From contig NZ_JBFAHM010000011.1 in NCBI RefSeq assembly GCF_040654195.1, positions 313,766-377,765 on the forward strand: a stretch of DNA of 64,000 nucleotides, written 5' to 3'. A model generated the notes under the pieces. That model saw only the letters and a program-made list of their open reading frames with translations. It searched no databases and was not told the origin of the DNA. The position numbers were made by a program, and so were the translations under genes. This DNA comes from Hamadaea sp013361475. Its GTDB lineage: Bacteria > Actinomycetota > Actinomycetes > Mycobacteriales > Micromonosporaceae. Below are positions 16,731-25,177 of this stretch, piece after piece. Each line of letters starts with the position of its first letter. The first letter of the stretch is position 1.

Positions 16731-18305
16731 TCAGGAGGCGTACGTCTCGAATTCGCCGACCCGGGGTGTCGCGCTGGAGCTGGTGATCCGGAAGACGACC
16801 TTCGTCATCGAGGTCGCGGCGAAGGTGATGGTGCCCGCCCCGCTGCCGGACTTGAGGACCGCGCCGGTGTCGTTGTTGATGACCTGCCAGGACCCGATGG
16901 CGCCGACGCCGCCGGAGGCCTCCCGGATGATGATCCGGGAGATGGTCTTGGCGGTGCTCCACTTGATGGCGATGTCGCCGGTCGAGCCGCTGGGCGACCA
17001 GTAGGTGCTCATGTTGCCGTCACGGACGTTGCCGTAGCTGGTCCCGTCGGCCTTGCTGGAGCCGTCGGAGCCCGCTCCGATGCTGAGGTTGGTGCCGCTG
17101 GGGGAGCTGGTCGGCGACGAACTCGCGGTGGGCGAGGTGCTGGGGGACGCCGTCGGCGACGCCGACCGCGTGCTGGACGGCGACGCCGTCGGCGACTGCG
17201 CCGAGCAGCTGCCGTTGGACTCCAGCAGACCCTTGTTCGCGCCGGCCGTCTGGCTGACGATGCTGGGCACGCAGCTGGCCGCGTCGAGCTGGTACGAGTA
17301 CGGGATGCTGACCGTGGTGGTGGACGGCATGCTCGGGCCGGCCGGGTTGGTTTCGCTGTCCGGGCTCGACCAGGTCACGTTGTCGAGGATGTTGCCGCTG
17401 GCCTGCCAGGTCCCGGCCGCGTCGGTGTAGAACGTGCCGAGGACGTCGTGGGAGTCCTTGAAGTAGTTGTTCTCCACCTTGGCCTTCGCCCCGGCCCGGG
17501 AGTTGATGCCGGACTCGTTCAGGCTCACGTACGAGTTGTTGTAGATGTGCGCGATGCCGCCGCGCAGCAAAGGCGTACGCGAGTCGATGTTGGTGTAGAG
17601 GTTGTGGTGGAAGGTGACGAAGCCGTTGCTGGTGTCGGTCTCGCTGGACCCGATGAGCCCGCCACGGCCGGAGTTGCGCAGGATGCTGTAGGACAACGTC
17701 ACGTACTGGGTGTTGTCCTTCATGTCGAACAGCCCGTCGAAGCCTTCGGCCTCGCCGCCGGACGCCTCCAAGGTGGTGTGGTCGACCCAGATGTTGCGGA
17801 CGTCGGTCTCCATGCCGATCGCGTCGCCGCCGTTGGAGGTCGGCGAGCCCGACTTCTTCACGTTGCGAATCGTCACGTTGCGGATGATGATGTTGCGCGA
17901 TTCGCGGATGTGGATGCCGAGCTGGTCGAAGATCGCGCCGCTGCCGACGCCGATGATGGTGACGTTGCTGATCTGCTTCAGCTCGATCTTGTCGGACGCG
18001 GTGCTGCAGCTGCTGCCCGAGACCTGCGTCGTGTTGCTGTGGTTGATCGTGCCCTCGACCTGGATGATGATCGGGGTGCTGCTGCTGGCGCGGTTGCACA
18101 GTGCGGTGTGGATCGCCGTGCCGGTTGTGGCCCGGACGGTCTGGCCGCCTGCTCCGCCGGTGGTGCCGCCGTTCTGGGTGGCGTAGCCCGTGGCGGCGCC
18201 GGTGGCGGCCGACGCCTGAAGTACCGGCAGGGCCACCCCGGCCGCGGCCGCGGCCACTGAGGCGGCGGCGGCCGCGAACCAACGCCATGCGACTGGTCGT
18301 TTCAT
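16731..18305 (-). CDS. secreted pectate lyase (PL1) with C-terminal carbohydrate-binding domain
   Basis: The 524-residue exoenzyme cleaves polygalacturonate by beta-elimination. It has a signal peptide (1-34), a right-handed parallel beta-helix PL1 domain (about 40-360) with the IWVDHTTLEA and DGLFDMKDNTQYVTLSYS ladders, and the catalytic-arginine region SRTPLLRGG. A Ser/Pro/Thr linker (about 375-410) and a discoidin-like (F5/8-type, CBM32-like) domain (about 411-524) follow. A LacI-type operator lies about 70 bases upstream. This gene and the lectin suggest plant-material degradation. Confidence 0.9.
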   Translation of the reverse strand: MKRPVAWRWFAAAAASVAAAAAGVALPVLQASAATGAATGYATQNGGTTGGAGGQTVRATTGTAIHTALCNRASSSTPIIIQVEGTINHSNTTQVSGSSCSTASDKIELKQISNVTIIGVGSGAIFDQLGIHIRESRNIIIRNVTIRNVKKSGSPTSNGGDAIGMETDVRNIWVDHTTLEASGGEAEGFDGLFDMKDNTQYVTLSYSILRNSGRGGLIGSSETDTSNGFVTFHHNLYTNIDSRTPLLRGGIAHIYNNSYVSLNESGINSRAGAKAKVENNYFKDSHDVLGTFYTDAAGTWQASGNILDNVTWSSPDSETNPAGPSMPSTTTVSIPYSYQLDAASCVPSIVSQTAGANKGLLESNGSCSAQSPTASPSSTRSASPTASPSTSPTASSSPTSSPSGTNLSIGAGSDGSSKADGTSYGNVRDGNMSTYWSPSGSTGDIAIKWSTAKTISRIIIREASGGVGAIGSWQVINNDTGAVLKSGSGAGTITFAATSMTKVVFRITSSSATPRVGEFETYAS

Positions 18306-18372
18306 TCCTGTCTCGCCTTCGTAGCGGGTGGACTGCGGAGGGCACCCGGGGCAGGGTGGTCATACCGCAGGG

Positions 18373-18386
18373 GGAAAGCGCTTTCC
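18373..18386. promoter_or_regulatory. LacI-family operator in front of the pectate lyase
   Basis: GGAAAGCGCTTTCC is a perfect 14-base palindrome with the central CG typical of LacI/GalR regulators of polysaccharide genes. It lies 68 bases upstream of the lyase start. No LacI-type gene is present in the window, so the regulator must be encoded elsewhere. Confidence 0.75.
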
Positions 18387-18487
18387 GGCAGCTGGACGAT
18401 ATCGGCGTATGTGAAAACGTGTCAACGGAAACGGCGAAACCTGCAACAAACCTGCACATGCTCGTGACTGTGCTTCGTATTGCACAG

Positions 18488-18508
18488 ACGTCAGTATGTC
18501 TTGACAAA
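18488..18508 (+). promoter_or_regulatory. inositol-regulon operator, site A (iolA)
   Basis: ACGTCAGT followed by ATGTCTTGACAAA is nearly identical to sites B (23166-23186) and C (31302-31322). The TTGACA inside it (18501-18506) can also serve as a -35 box, so a bound regulator would block iolA transcription. The inner TGTCTTGACA fits the KGWCHTRACA motif that I recall for Corynebacterium glutamicum IolR. Confidence 0.75.
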
Positions 18509-18561
18509 GGCTCGACTCCTGGCCAGGCTCGCAGATGACCGCTGACGAAGGGAGCGCCTAG

Positions 18562-20055
18562 ATGCGCGTCATCGAGCATTGGATCGACGGGGCCTCGGTT
18601 TCCGGAGGTGAAGATTTCGAAGTGGTGTGGCAGCCCGCGACCGGCAGCCCGCAGGCGCGCGTCGCGCTCGCCGGCCCGGCGGAGGTGAACCGGGCGGTGG
18701 AAGCGGCCGCGAAGGCGTTCGGCGCCTGGAGCGACATGTCGCTGGCGCGGCGTACGAGGATCATGTTCAAGCTGCGTGACCTGGTCGAGCGACACGAGGA
18801 CGATTTGGCTCGGCTCATCACCGCCGAGCACGGCAAGACCCTGGACGACGCCCGCGGCGAGGTGGTACGAGGCCGCGAGGTGGTCGAGTTCGCCTGTGGC
18901 ATACCGCATCTGCTCAAAGGGGCGTACTCGGATCAGGTGTCGACCGGGGTGGACTCCTTCTCCTTGCGGGCGCCGTTGGGGGTGTGCGCCGGCATCAGCC
19001 CGTTCAACTTCCCGGTCATGGTGCCGATGTGGATGCATCCCATCGCGATCGCCTGCGGCAACACCTTCGTGCTCAAGCCGAGCGAACGCGATCCGTCGGC
19101 CTCCAATCTCATCGCCGCCCTCTACGCGGAGGCCGGCCTGCCCGACGGGGTGTTCAACGTCGTGCACGGCGACCGCACGGCGGTCGACGCGCTGCTGAGC
19201 CATCCGGACGTGGCGGCCGTGTCGTTCGTCGGCTCCACTCCGATCGCCGAGCATGTGCATCGGACCGCCTCGGCGGCGGGCAAACGCGTGCAGGCGCTCG
19301 GCGGCGCGAAGAACCACGCGGTGGTGCTGCCCGACGCCGACCTGGCCGACGCCGCACGGCAGATCGCGGCAGCGGCGTACGGCTCGGCCGGCCAGCGATG
19401 CATGGCCATCTCGGCCGTCGTCGCCGTCGGCGACATCGCCGACCGGCTGGTGCAGGCGCTCGCCGAGCAGGCTCAGGCGATCGTCGTCGGCCCGGGGGAG
19501 AACCCGGCGAGCCAGATGGGCCCGGTCGTGACCGCGCAGGCTCGGGACCGGATTCAGGCGGCGGTGTCGGCGGCGCAGCAGGCCGGGGCGTCGGTCGTCG
19601 TCGACGGCCGGGGGCTGAGCGTCGACGGCCACGCCGACGGATTCTTCGTCGGCCCGTGCCTTGTGGACGGCGTCACGCCCGACATGGCGGCCTATCGTGA
19701 CGAGATCTTCGGCCCGGTGCTGATCGTGCTGCGCGCCGGCGACTTGGACGAGGCGGTCGCCCTGGTCAACGCCAATCCCTACGGCAACGGGACGGCGCTG
19801 TTCACCGCCGGTGGTGCGGCCGCCCGTGCCTTCGTACGCCGGGTCACCGTCGGCATGATCGGCGTCAACGTGCCCGTTCCGGTGCCGATGGCGTACCACT
19901 CCTTCGGCGGGTGGAAGGCGTCGCTGTTCGGCGACGTGCACGTGCACGGAGCCGAGGGCGTGGCCTTCTACACCCGCGGCAAGGTCGTCACCAGCCGGTG
20001 GCCGGAGGGTGCGGACACCGTCCGGCCGGGGCTGCAGTTCCCGACCGCGCACTAA
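18562..20055 (+). CDS. iolA: methylmalonate/malonate-semialdehyde dehydrogenase (CoA-acylating)
   Basis: This 497-residue aldehyde dehydrogenase of the MmsA/IolA type converts malonate semialdehyde to acetyl-CoA, the last step of inositol breakdown. The start VIEHWIDG, the NAD-binding region GISPFNFPVMVPMWM, the LGGAKNHAVVLPDAD motif and the catalytic GQRCMA (Cys280) are the family's hallmarks. It has its own copy of the shared operator 54 bases upstream. It runs convergently into the inositol monophosphatase gene with a four-base overlap. Confidence 0.92.
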   Translation: MRVIEHWIDGASVSGGEDFEVVWQPATGSPQARVALAGPAEVNRAVEAAAKAFGAWSDMSLARRTRIMFKLRDLVERHEDDLARLITAEHGKTLDDARGEVVRGREVVEFACGIPHLLKGAYSDQVSTGVDSFSLRAPLGVCAGISPFNFPVMVPMWMHPIAIACGNTFVLKPSERDPSASNLIAALYAEAGLPDGVFNVVHGDRTAVDALLSHPDVAAVSFVGSTPIAEHVHRTASAAGKRVQALGGAKNHAVVLPDADLADAARQIAAAAYGSAGQRCMAISAVVAVGDIADRLVQALAEQAQAIVVGPGENPASQMGPVVTAQARDRIQAAVSAAQQAGASVVVDGRGLSVDGHADGFFVGPCLVDGVTPDMAAYRDEIFGPVLIVLRAGDLDEAVALVNANPYGNGTALFTAGGAAARAFVRRVTVGMIGVNVPVPVPMAYHSFGGWKASLFGDVHVHGAEGVAFYTRGKVVTSRWPEGADTVRPGLQFPTAH

Positions 20056-20873
20056 CCGAACACGGCGGCCCGGGTGGACTGGATGAGGCCGAGCAACTCG
20101 TCGTGGATGCGGCCGTTGCTGGCGACCAGCGTCTCGTCCCCGGGCCGCCACGGCGTGCCGTCGTAGGTGGTCACGGTGCCGCCCGCTTCGCGGACCAGTA
20201 GCGCGCCCGCGGCCCAGTCCCACGGGCCGTTGCCCTGTTCCCAGTAGCCGTCGAGCCGGCCGGCGGCGACCCAGGCGAGATCCAGGCCCGCGCAGCCGAG
20301 CCGGCGCACATCCTGCACCCGCGGCACGATCCGCGCGAACTCCGGAAGGTTGTTGTCCGCCCGCACCGCGCGGTCGTACGGGAAACCGGTGGCGATGACG
20401 GACCCGGCGAGAGCGGCCACATCGGAGACACGGAGAAGTCGACGGCCCTGCCGCGCGCCCCGTCCCGCCGTGGACCAGTAGACGCTGCGCCGGGTGACGT
20501 CGACGGTGGCGCCGCACCGCAGCGCCCCGTCGGCCCACAACGCCACGTTGCAGGCGACGTGCGGGATGCCGTGCACGAAGTTGGTCGTCCCGTCGACCGG
20601 ATCGACGAACCAGGTGGGACCGTCCAGCGGCGGCCGGCGGTCGGCCGCGGTCTCCTCGCCGACGACCGCGTGCCTGGGGAACGCGGCCCGGATCGCGTCG
20701 CGCACCAGGCGCTCGACGCGAAGGTCGGTGGCGGTGCGCAGATCGGCGAAGCTGCTCTTGGTCTCGACCAGCCCGTGGCTGGTGGATTCCCGCGCGGCCA
20801 GACCGGCTCGGCGGGCGATGGCGACGGCGAACCGCGTCTCGGCGGCGAACGGCATCGGGGACTGCTCCTTCAC
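20052..20873 (-). CDS. inositol monophosphatase family protein
   Basis: The protein has about 270 residues with the metal-binding GEET (about 74-77), WFVDPVDGTTNFVHG (about 88-102) and C-terminal GPWDWAAGALLVREAGG motifs, all intact. Family members hydrolyse inositol phosphates or related sugar phosphates. Its position, divergent from a secreted phytase and with an operator-like site between them, supports a role in releasing free inositol. The first ATG (20873) and one at 20855 are both possible starts. Confidence 0.88.
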   Translation of the reverse strand: MKEQSPMPFAAETRFAVAIARRAGLAARESTSHGLVETKSSFADLRTATDLRVERLVRDAIRAAFPRHAVVGEETAADRRPPLDGPTWFVDPVDGTTNFVHGIPHVACNVALWADGALRCGATVDVTRRSVYWSTAGRGARQGRRLLRVSDVAALAGSVIATGFPYDRAVRADNNLPEFARIVPRVQDVRRLGCAGLDLAWVAAGRLDGYWEQGNGPWDWAAGALLVREAGGTVTTYDGTPWRPGDETLVASNGRIHDELLGLIQSTRAAVFG

Positions 20874-20908
20874 GTCGATGTCAGTGCTGATCTATGTCAG
20901 GAGGATTG

Positions 20909-20929
20909 TTTGTCATTACATCAGGATGT
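20909..20929 (-). promoter_or_regulatory. inositol-regulon operator, site D (phytase / monophosphatase)
   Basis: On the minus strand the site reads ACATCCTG then ATGTAATGACAAA, with one mismatch to the 13-base core of sites A-C and weaker flanks. It sits in the 109-base gap between the divergent monophosphatase and phytase genes, where it could control both. It is the weakest of the four sites. Confidence 0.55.
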
Positions 20930-20982
20930 ATTCTCCTGCCGCAAGGCTCCATCCCGTCCCTCACCCGCACCAGGGAGGTCCT

Positions 20983-22326
20983 GTGCACATTCGACACAGA
21001 CGGCTGCTGGCCGCGACCGCGTCCATGGCGGCAGTGCTGCTGGCGGCGCTGCCCGCGCACGCCACCACGCTGCCCGAAGTGAAGGCCGAACTCGAGACGC
21101 CGGCGCTGTTCGACGACGACGCCGGCGGCAACGCCAACGCCGACGACCCGGCCATCTGGCTGCACCCGGCCCACTCCGGGCGCAGCGTCGTGGTCGCGAC
21201 CGCGAAGGAGGGCGGCCTGCGGGCGTACTCGCTGTCCGGAGCGACCCTGCAGTCGATCCCGGCCCCGCAGCCGCCCCGCCCCGGCGACGAAGGCGGCCGG
21301 TTCAACAACGTCGACCTGCTATACGGCATGCCGATCGGCGGCGCGGCCCGAGACATCGCCGTCGTCTCCGACCGCGGCCGCGACCAGCTGCGGATCTACC
21401 GGATCGATCCGGCGGCCGCCGCGGTCGGCGCACCGCCGCTGGTCGACGTGACCGACGCCGGAGCGCCGCTGGTCTTCTCGGCCGATCTGGACGAGGTCAA
21501 CGATCAGCGGTCCGCGTACGGCCTGGCGACGTGGCGCGACAAGAACACCGGCGGCTATTACGCCCTGGTCAGCCGCCGGCACACGACCGACGTCGCGCTC
21601 GTCCGCCTGATCGCCACGCCGTCGGGGACCGTGACCTACACGGTCGTACGCACCCTGACGCTGCCCAACGCGTTCACCCTGCCCAACGGCCAGAGCTGGT
21701 CGCCGTGCCTGGAGCCGGACGAGCAGGCGCAGGTCGAGGGGATGGTGGTGGACGCGCAGACCGGTGTGCTCTACGCCGGGCAGGAGGACGTCGGGATCTG
21801 GCGTGTCTCCGCCAGTCTGCTGGGTACGCCGGTGCTGATGGACAAGGTCCGTGAGTTCGGTGTGCCGGCCACCTTCGACGAGGCCACCGAGGAATGCGTA
21901 CGCGGGGCCGATCCCGGGTTCGGCGGCACTCACCTGTCGGCCGACGTCGAAGGTCTGACCATGTACTACCGCCGCGACGGCAAGGGCTACCTGCTGGCCT
22001 CCAGCCAGGGCGACTTCACCTTCGCCGTCTACCAGCGCCAGGGCGCCAACGCGTTCGTCGGCTCCTTCCGGATCGTGGCCGACGACGATCCGTCCGATCC
22101 GGACGGTTCCGAGGTGTGCGATGGCGCCGCGGTGCTTAACGTGCCGCTGGGCAACCAGTTCGACGAGGGTCTGCTGGTCGTGCAGGACGGCCAGAACAGC
22201 CCGGGCGAGCTCGACGAGAACGGCGAGCAGCGGGAGAACACCAACTTCAAGTTCGTCGAGTGGGACGACGTCGCCGAGGAGGTCGGCCTGGCCGTCGACA
22301 CCTCGGGATGGAACCCGCGCTGGTAA
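20983..22326 (+). CDS. secreted beta-propeller phytase (3-phytase)
   Basis: A signal peptide (1-28, ending PAHA) is followed by a six-bladed beta-propeller phytase domain. DDPAIWLHPAHSGRSVVVATAK, VSDRGRDQLRIYRID, QVEGMVVDAQTGVLYAGQEDVGIWR, ADVEGLTMYY and LLASSQGDFTFAVY are the ladder motifs carrying the calcium and phosphate ligands. Such enzymes remove phosphates from phytate outside the cell. The GTG start follows a GGAGG ribosome site by four bases. Its placement inside an inositol-catabolism regulon gives it a carbon-acquisition as well as a phosphate-acquisition role. Confidence 0.9.
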   Translation: MHIRHRRLLAATASMAAVLLAALPAHATTLPEVKAELETPALFDDDAGGNANADDPAIWLHPAHSGRSVVVATAKEGGLRAYSLSGATLQSIPAPQPPRPGDEGGRFNNVDLLYGMPIGGAARDIAVVSDRGRDQLRIYRIDPAAAAVGAPPLVDVTDAGAPLVFSADLDEVNDQRSAYGLATWRDKNTGGYYALVSRRHTTDVALVRLIATPSGTVTYTVVRTLTLPNAFTLPNGQSWSPCLEPDEQAQVEGMVVDAQTGVLYAGQEDVGIWRVSASLLGTPVLMDKVREFGVPATFDEATEECVRGADPGFGGTHLSADVEGLTMYYRRDGKGYLLASSQGDFTFAVYQRQGANAFVGSFRIVADDDPSDPDGSEVCDGAAVLNVPLGNQFDEGLLVVQDGQNSPGELDENGEQRENTNFKFVEWDDVAEEVGLAVDTSGWNPRW

Positions 22327-22339
22327 TGGCGCACCAGAC

Positions 22340-22372
22340 GCCGGGCCGGTCCACTGGGGTGGCCGGCCCGGC
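22340..22372. terminator. bidirectional terminator between phytase and regulator genes
   Basis: GCCGGGCCGG (22340-22349) pairs with CCGGCCCGGC (22363-22372), with an inner CCAC/GTGG stem. It lies between two convergent stop codons 57 bases apart. Confidence 0.75.
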
Positions 22373-22383
22373 CCCTGTGTGAA

Positions 22384-23124
22384 TCAGCGTTCGACCAGCG
22401 CCATCTCGAAGCTGTAGAGCTCCGGGCGGTAGACGTGCGAACCCTGCTCGACGGCCCGGCCGACGTCGTCGTACGCGGTGCGGGTCATCGTCAGCAGGGG
22501 AGCGCCACGGCGCTCGTGGAGTAGCCGGGCTTCGGCCGCGGTGGCGGCCCGGGCGCTGATGCGCTGATTGGCCACGCGCATGTGCACCCCGGCACTTCGC
22601 AGCAGCTGGTAGAGGCCGTGCTGCTCCAGTCGTTCGGCGGTGAGGTCCAGCAACCCGGCCGGCAGCCAGTTGTGCATGATCGCCAGCGGCTCGCCCTGGG
22701 CGAAGCGCAAACGCTCCAGATGCAGCACCGGCGCGCCCGGGGCCAGGCCCAACGCCACGGCGACACTGTCGTCGGCGGCTACCGTCTCGACCGCCAGGAC
22801 CTTGGTCGCCGGTCGCTGGCCGACGTGGCTGAGATCGTCGTAGAGGCTGCTCAACTCGACCGGCCGCTTGACCGTGCCGTGGACGACCTGGGTGCCCACG
22901 CCACGCTTGCGTACGAGCAGTCCCTTGTCGACCAGGTACTGAATGGCCTGGCGCACCGTGGGCCGCGACAGCCCGGCCGAGTCCGCGAGCTGGATCTCGT
23001 TGTCCAGACGTGCGCCCGGCGGCAGCTCGCCGCGGTCGATGAGGTCCTCGATCTGCTGAGCCACCTGGAAGTACAGCGGTACCGGGCTGGAGCGGTCGAG
23101 GGTGAGGGACAGAGGGCTGGTCAA
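22384..23124 (-). CDS. iolR: GntR-family (HutC/UTRA) regulator, probable inositol regulon repressor
   Basis: A winged-helix GntR domain (about 10-78, VAQQIEDLIDRGELPPG and GLSRPTVRQAIQYLVDKGLLVRKRGVGTQV) is followed by a UTRA ligand-binding domain ending in RPELYSFEMAL. I chose the TTG at 23124 because a GAGGAG ribosome site lies four bases upstream and the 246-residue length is right. Longer in-frame starts would run through operator B. It is divergent from iolG, so it probably represses iolG, itself and sites A, C and D in response to an inositol intermediate. The gene symbol is by analogy. Confidence 0.8.
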   Translation of the reverse strand: MTSPLSLTLDRSSPVPLYFQVAQQIEDLIDRGELPPGARLDNEIQLADSAGLSRPTVRQAIQYLVDKGLLVRKRGVGTQVVHGTVKRPVELSSLYDDLSHVGQRPATKVLAVETVAADDSVAVALGLAPGAPVLHLERLRFAQGEPLAIMHNWLPAGLLDLTAERLEQHGLYQLLRSAGVHMRVANQRISARAATAAEARLLHERRGAPLLTMTRTAYDDVGRAVEQGSHVYRPELYSFEMALVER

Positions 23125-23165
23125 CGGACTCCTCGCAAGATCGTGATGATGATTCAGATTATCAG

Positions 23166-23186
23166 ACGTCATAATGTCATGACAAA
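23166..23186 (+). promoter_or_regulatory. inositol-regulon operator, site B (iolG and iolR)
   Basis: ACGTCATA followed by ATGTCATGACAAA. The inner TGTCATGACA is a perfect 10-base palindrome. It lies between the divergent regulator and catabolic operon and ends four bases before the iolG -35 box. Confidence 0.8.
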
Positions 23187-23189
23187 GGG

Positions 23190-23219
23190 TTGACATCGCA
23201 CTCGGCCGCGGACTAGAAA
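23190..23219 (+). promoter_or_regulatory. housekeeping-type promoter of the iolG operon
   Basis: TTGACA (23190-23195) and TAGAAA (23214-23219) are separated by 18 bases, giving a good sigma-70/HrdB-like promoter about 65 bases before iolG. Operator B directly abuts it. Confidence 0.65.
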
Positions 23220-23285
23220 TCAAGCCACGGTAAGCAGCTCCTGCCCCTCTTGGGTTTCACCGTAATCATCTGGAGGAGTTCGTCA

Positions 23286-24305
23286 ATGCGCATCGCCCTG
23301 CTCGGTGCCGGAAGAATCGGCGCATCCCACATCACCACCCTGGCCGCCCATCCGGAGGTCGCCCACCTCGTCGTCGCCGACGCCGACCCCGAGCGGGCCC
23401 AGATCGCCGCCCGCGCAGCCGGAGCCGAGCCCGTCCCGGACGTGGACGCCGCCTTCGCCGCCGATCCCGACGCCGTCGTGATCGCCACTCCCACCTCGAC
23501 CCACGCCGAGCTGATCCTCCGCGCGGTCACCGCCGGGCTGCCGGTGTTCTGCGAGAAGCCGGTCGCCGCCGACGTCAAGCAGACCGCCGACGTCGCCCGG
23601 CAGGTAGCCGACGCCGGAGTGCCGGTCCAGATCGGCTTCCAGCGCCGATTCGACGCGGGATACCAGGCAGCCCACGCCGCCCTGCGCCGCGGCGACCTCG
23701 GCCAACTGCACCGGATGCACCTGGTCACCGGCGACCCGGCCCCGCCGCACGCCGACTACATCCCGACCTCCGGCGGCATCTTCCGCGACTGCCACATCCA
23801 CGACTTCGACATCGCCCGCTGGCTGACCGGGCAGGACGTCGTCGAGGTCTACGCGACCGGAGCCAACCGCGGCGCCGCGTTCTTCGCCGAGGCCGGCGAC
23901 GTCGACACCGCCACCGCCATCCTCACCTTCGCCGACGGGGTGCTGGCCACCCTGCAGGGCTCCCGCTACAACGGCGCCGGATACGACGTGCGAGCCGAAC
24001 TCGCCGGAACCCGCGACACCCTCGTCGTCGGGCTGGACGCCCGCTCCCCGCTGCGATCGGCCGAACCCGGCGTACCGGCGGGGACGGAACCGGCCTGGCC
24101 GGACTTCTGGCACCGTTTCCAGCCCGCGTACGCGGCCGAACTGGCGGCCTTCGTCGACGTCGCAGCCGGACGCGCCCCGAGTCCGTGCACCGTCGCGGAG
24201 GCGCTCGAGGCGCTGTACGTCGCCGAGGCGGCCGACCTGTCCCGCCGCGAACGACGCCCGGTCCGCGTCGACGAGGTCCGGCTGCCGGCGGAGGCGACCC
24301 GATGA
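23286..24305 (+). CDS. iolG: inositol 2-dehydrogenase (Gfo/Idh/MocA family)
   Basis: The protein has 339 residues. An N-terminal Rossmann fold carries GAGRIG at 7-12. The catalytic EKP lies at 90-92 (Lys91), and Asp168/His172 in FRDCHIHDFD complete the Lys-Asp-His triad known from Bacillus inositol dehydrogenase. It should oxidise myo-inositol to 2-keto-myo-inositol with NAD. A strong GGAGGAG site precedes the ATG. It is the first gene of an eight-gene operon and overlaps iolE by ATGA. Other sugar substrates are possible for this family, but the context fits inositol. Confidence 0.87.
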   Translation: MRIALLGAGRIGASHITTLAAHPEVAHLVVADADPERAQIAARAAGAEPVPDVDAAFAADPDAVVIATPTSTHAELILRAVTAGLPVFCEKPVAADVKQTADVARQVADAGVPVQIGFQRRFDAGYQAAHAALRRGDLGQLHRMHLVTGDPAPPHADYIPTSGGIFRDCHIHDFDIARWLTGQDVVEVYATGANRGAAFFAEAGDVDTATAILTFADGVLATLQGSRYNGAGYDVRAELAGTRDTLVVGLDARSPLRSAEPGVPAGTEPAWPDFWHRFQPAYAAELAAFVDVAAGRAPSPCTVAEALEALYVAEAADLSRRERRPVRVDEVRLPAEATR

Positions 24306-25177
24306 GCCCTCGCGTCGCCGCCGCGCCGATCTCCTGGGGCGTCTGCGAGGTGCCCGGCTGGGGCCACCAGATGCCCGCCGAACGCGTACTGTCCGAGATG
24401 GCCGCCCTCGGCTGCGCCGCCACCGAATTCGGCCCCGACGGATTCCTGCCGGCCGATCCCGGTGAGCGCAAGCGAATGCTCGCCGATCACGGGCTCACCG
24501 CCGTCGGCGGGTTCGTCCCGGTCATCCTGCACGACCCCGGCCACGACCCCCTTCCCGAAGTACGCGCACAGCTGCCCGCGTTCCTCGCCAGCGGCGCCGA
24601 CACCCTCGTGCTGGCCGCCGCGACCGGACTGTCCGGCTACGACCAGCGCCCGGCCCTCGACGCCGGCGGCTGGCGTACGCTGCTGTCCCGGCTCGACGAG
24701 CTGACCGCGCTCGCCGCCGACCACGGCATCCGGGCGACGCTGCATCCCCACGTCGGCACCATGGTCGAGCGCCCCGACGAGATCTGGCGCGTCCTCGACG
24801 GCAGCAGCGTGCCACTGTGCCTGGACACCGGGCACATCCTCGTCGGCGGAGGCAGCCCGGCGGAGATCGCCGCCAAGGCCGCCGGCCGCGTCGCGCACGC
24901 CCATCTCAAAGACGTCGACGCCACGATGGCGGCCCGCGTACGCGACGGTGGCATCGGATATCGCGACGCCGTCGCCGCCGGCATGTATCGGCCGCTCGGC
25001 CGGGGTGACGCCGGGATCGCCGACGTGATCGCCGCGTTGTCGGCCGCCGGATACGACGGCTGGTACGTGATGGAGCAGGACGCCGTCCTGGCCGCGGAAC
25101 CCGCCTCCGACGCCGGCCCGGCCGGCGACGTCCGGCGCAGCCTGGACTACCTCGTCGAGCTGTTGAGCACGCCGTGA
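24302..25177 (+). CDS. iolE: inosose dehydratase-like TIM-barrel protein
   Basis: The 291-residue protein is of the AP-endonuclease-2/xylose-isomerase-like family. It starts RVAAAPISWGVCEVPGWG, typical of IolE, and carries metal-ligand regions ATLHPHVGTMVE, LCLDTGHI and HAHLKDVD and a late Glu in WYVMEQD. IolE dehydrates 2-keto-myo-inositol to a diketone. The related isomerase IolI is less likely because IolE is otherwise missing and the opening motif matches. It overlaps iolG (ATGA) and iolC (GTGA). Confidence 0.83.
   Translation: MSPRVAAAPISWGVCEVPGWGHQMPAERVLSEMAALGCAATEFGPDGFLPADPGERKRMLADHGLTAVGGFVPVILHDPGHDPLPEVRAQLPAFLASGADTLVLAAATGLSGYDQRPALDAGGWRTLLSRLDELTALAADHGIRATLHPHVGTMVERPDEIWRVLDGSSVPLCLDTGHILVGGGSPAEIAAKAAGRVAHAHLKDVDATMAARVRDGGIGYRDAVAAGMYRPLGRGDAGIADVIAALSAAGYDGWYVMEQDAVLAAEPASDAGPAGDVRRSLDYLVELLSTP

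Noticed and set aside
17020..20538. Minus-strand open frame of about 1170 codons across the pectate lyase and iolA
   Set aside because: It is antisense to iolA and out of frame with the lyase, with Arg/His/Gly-rich nonsense composition.
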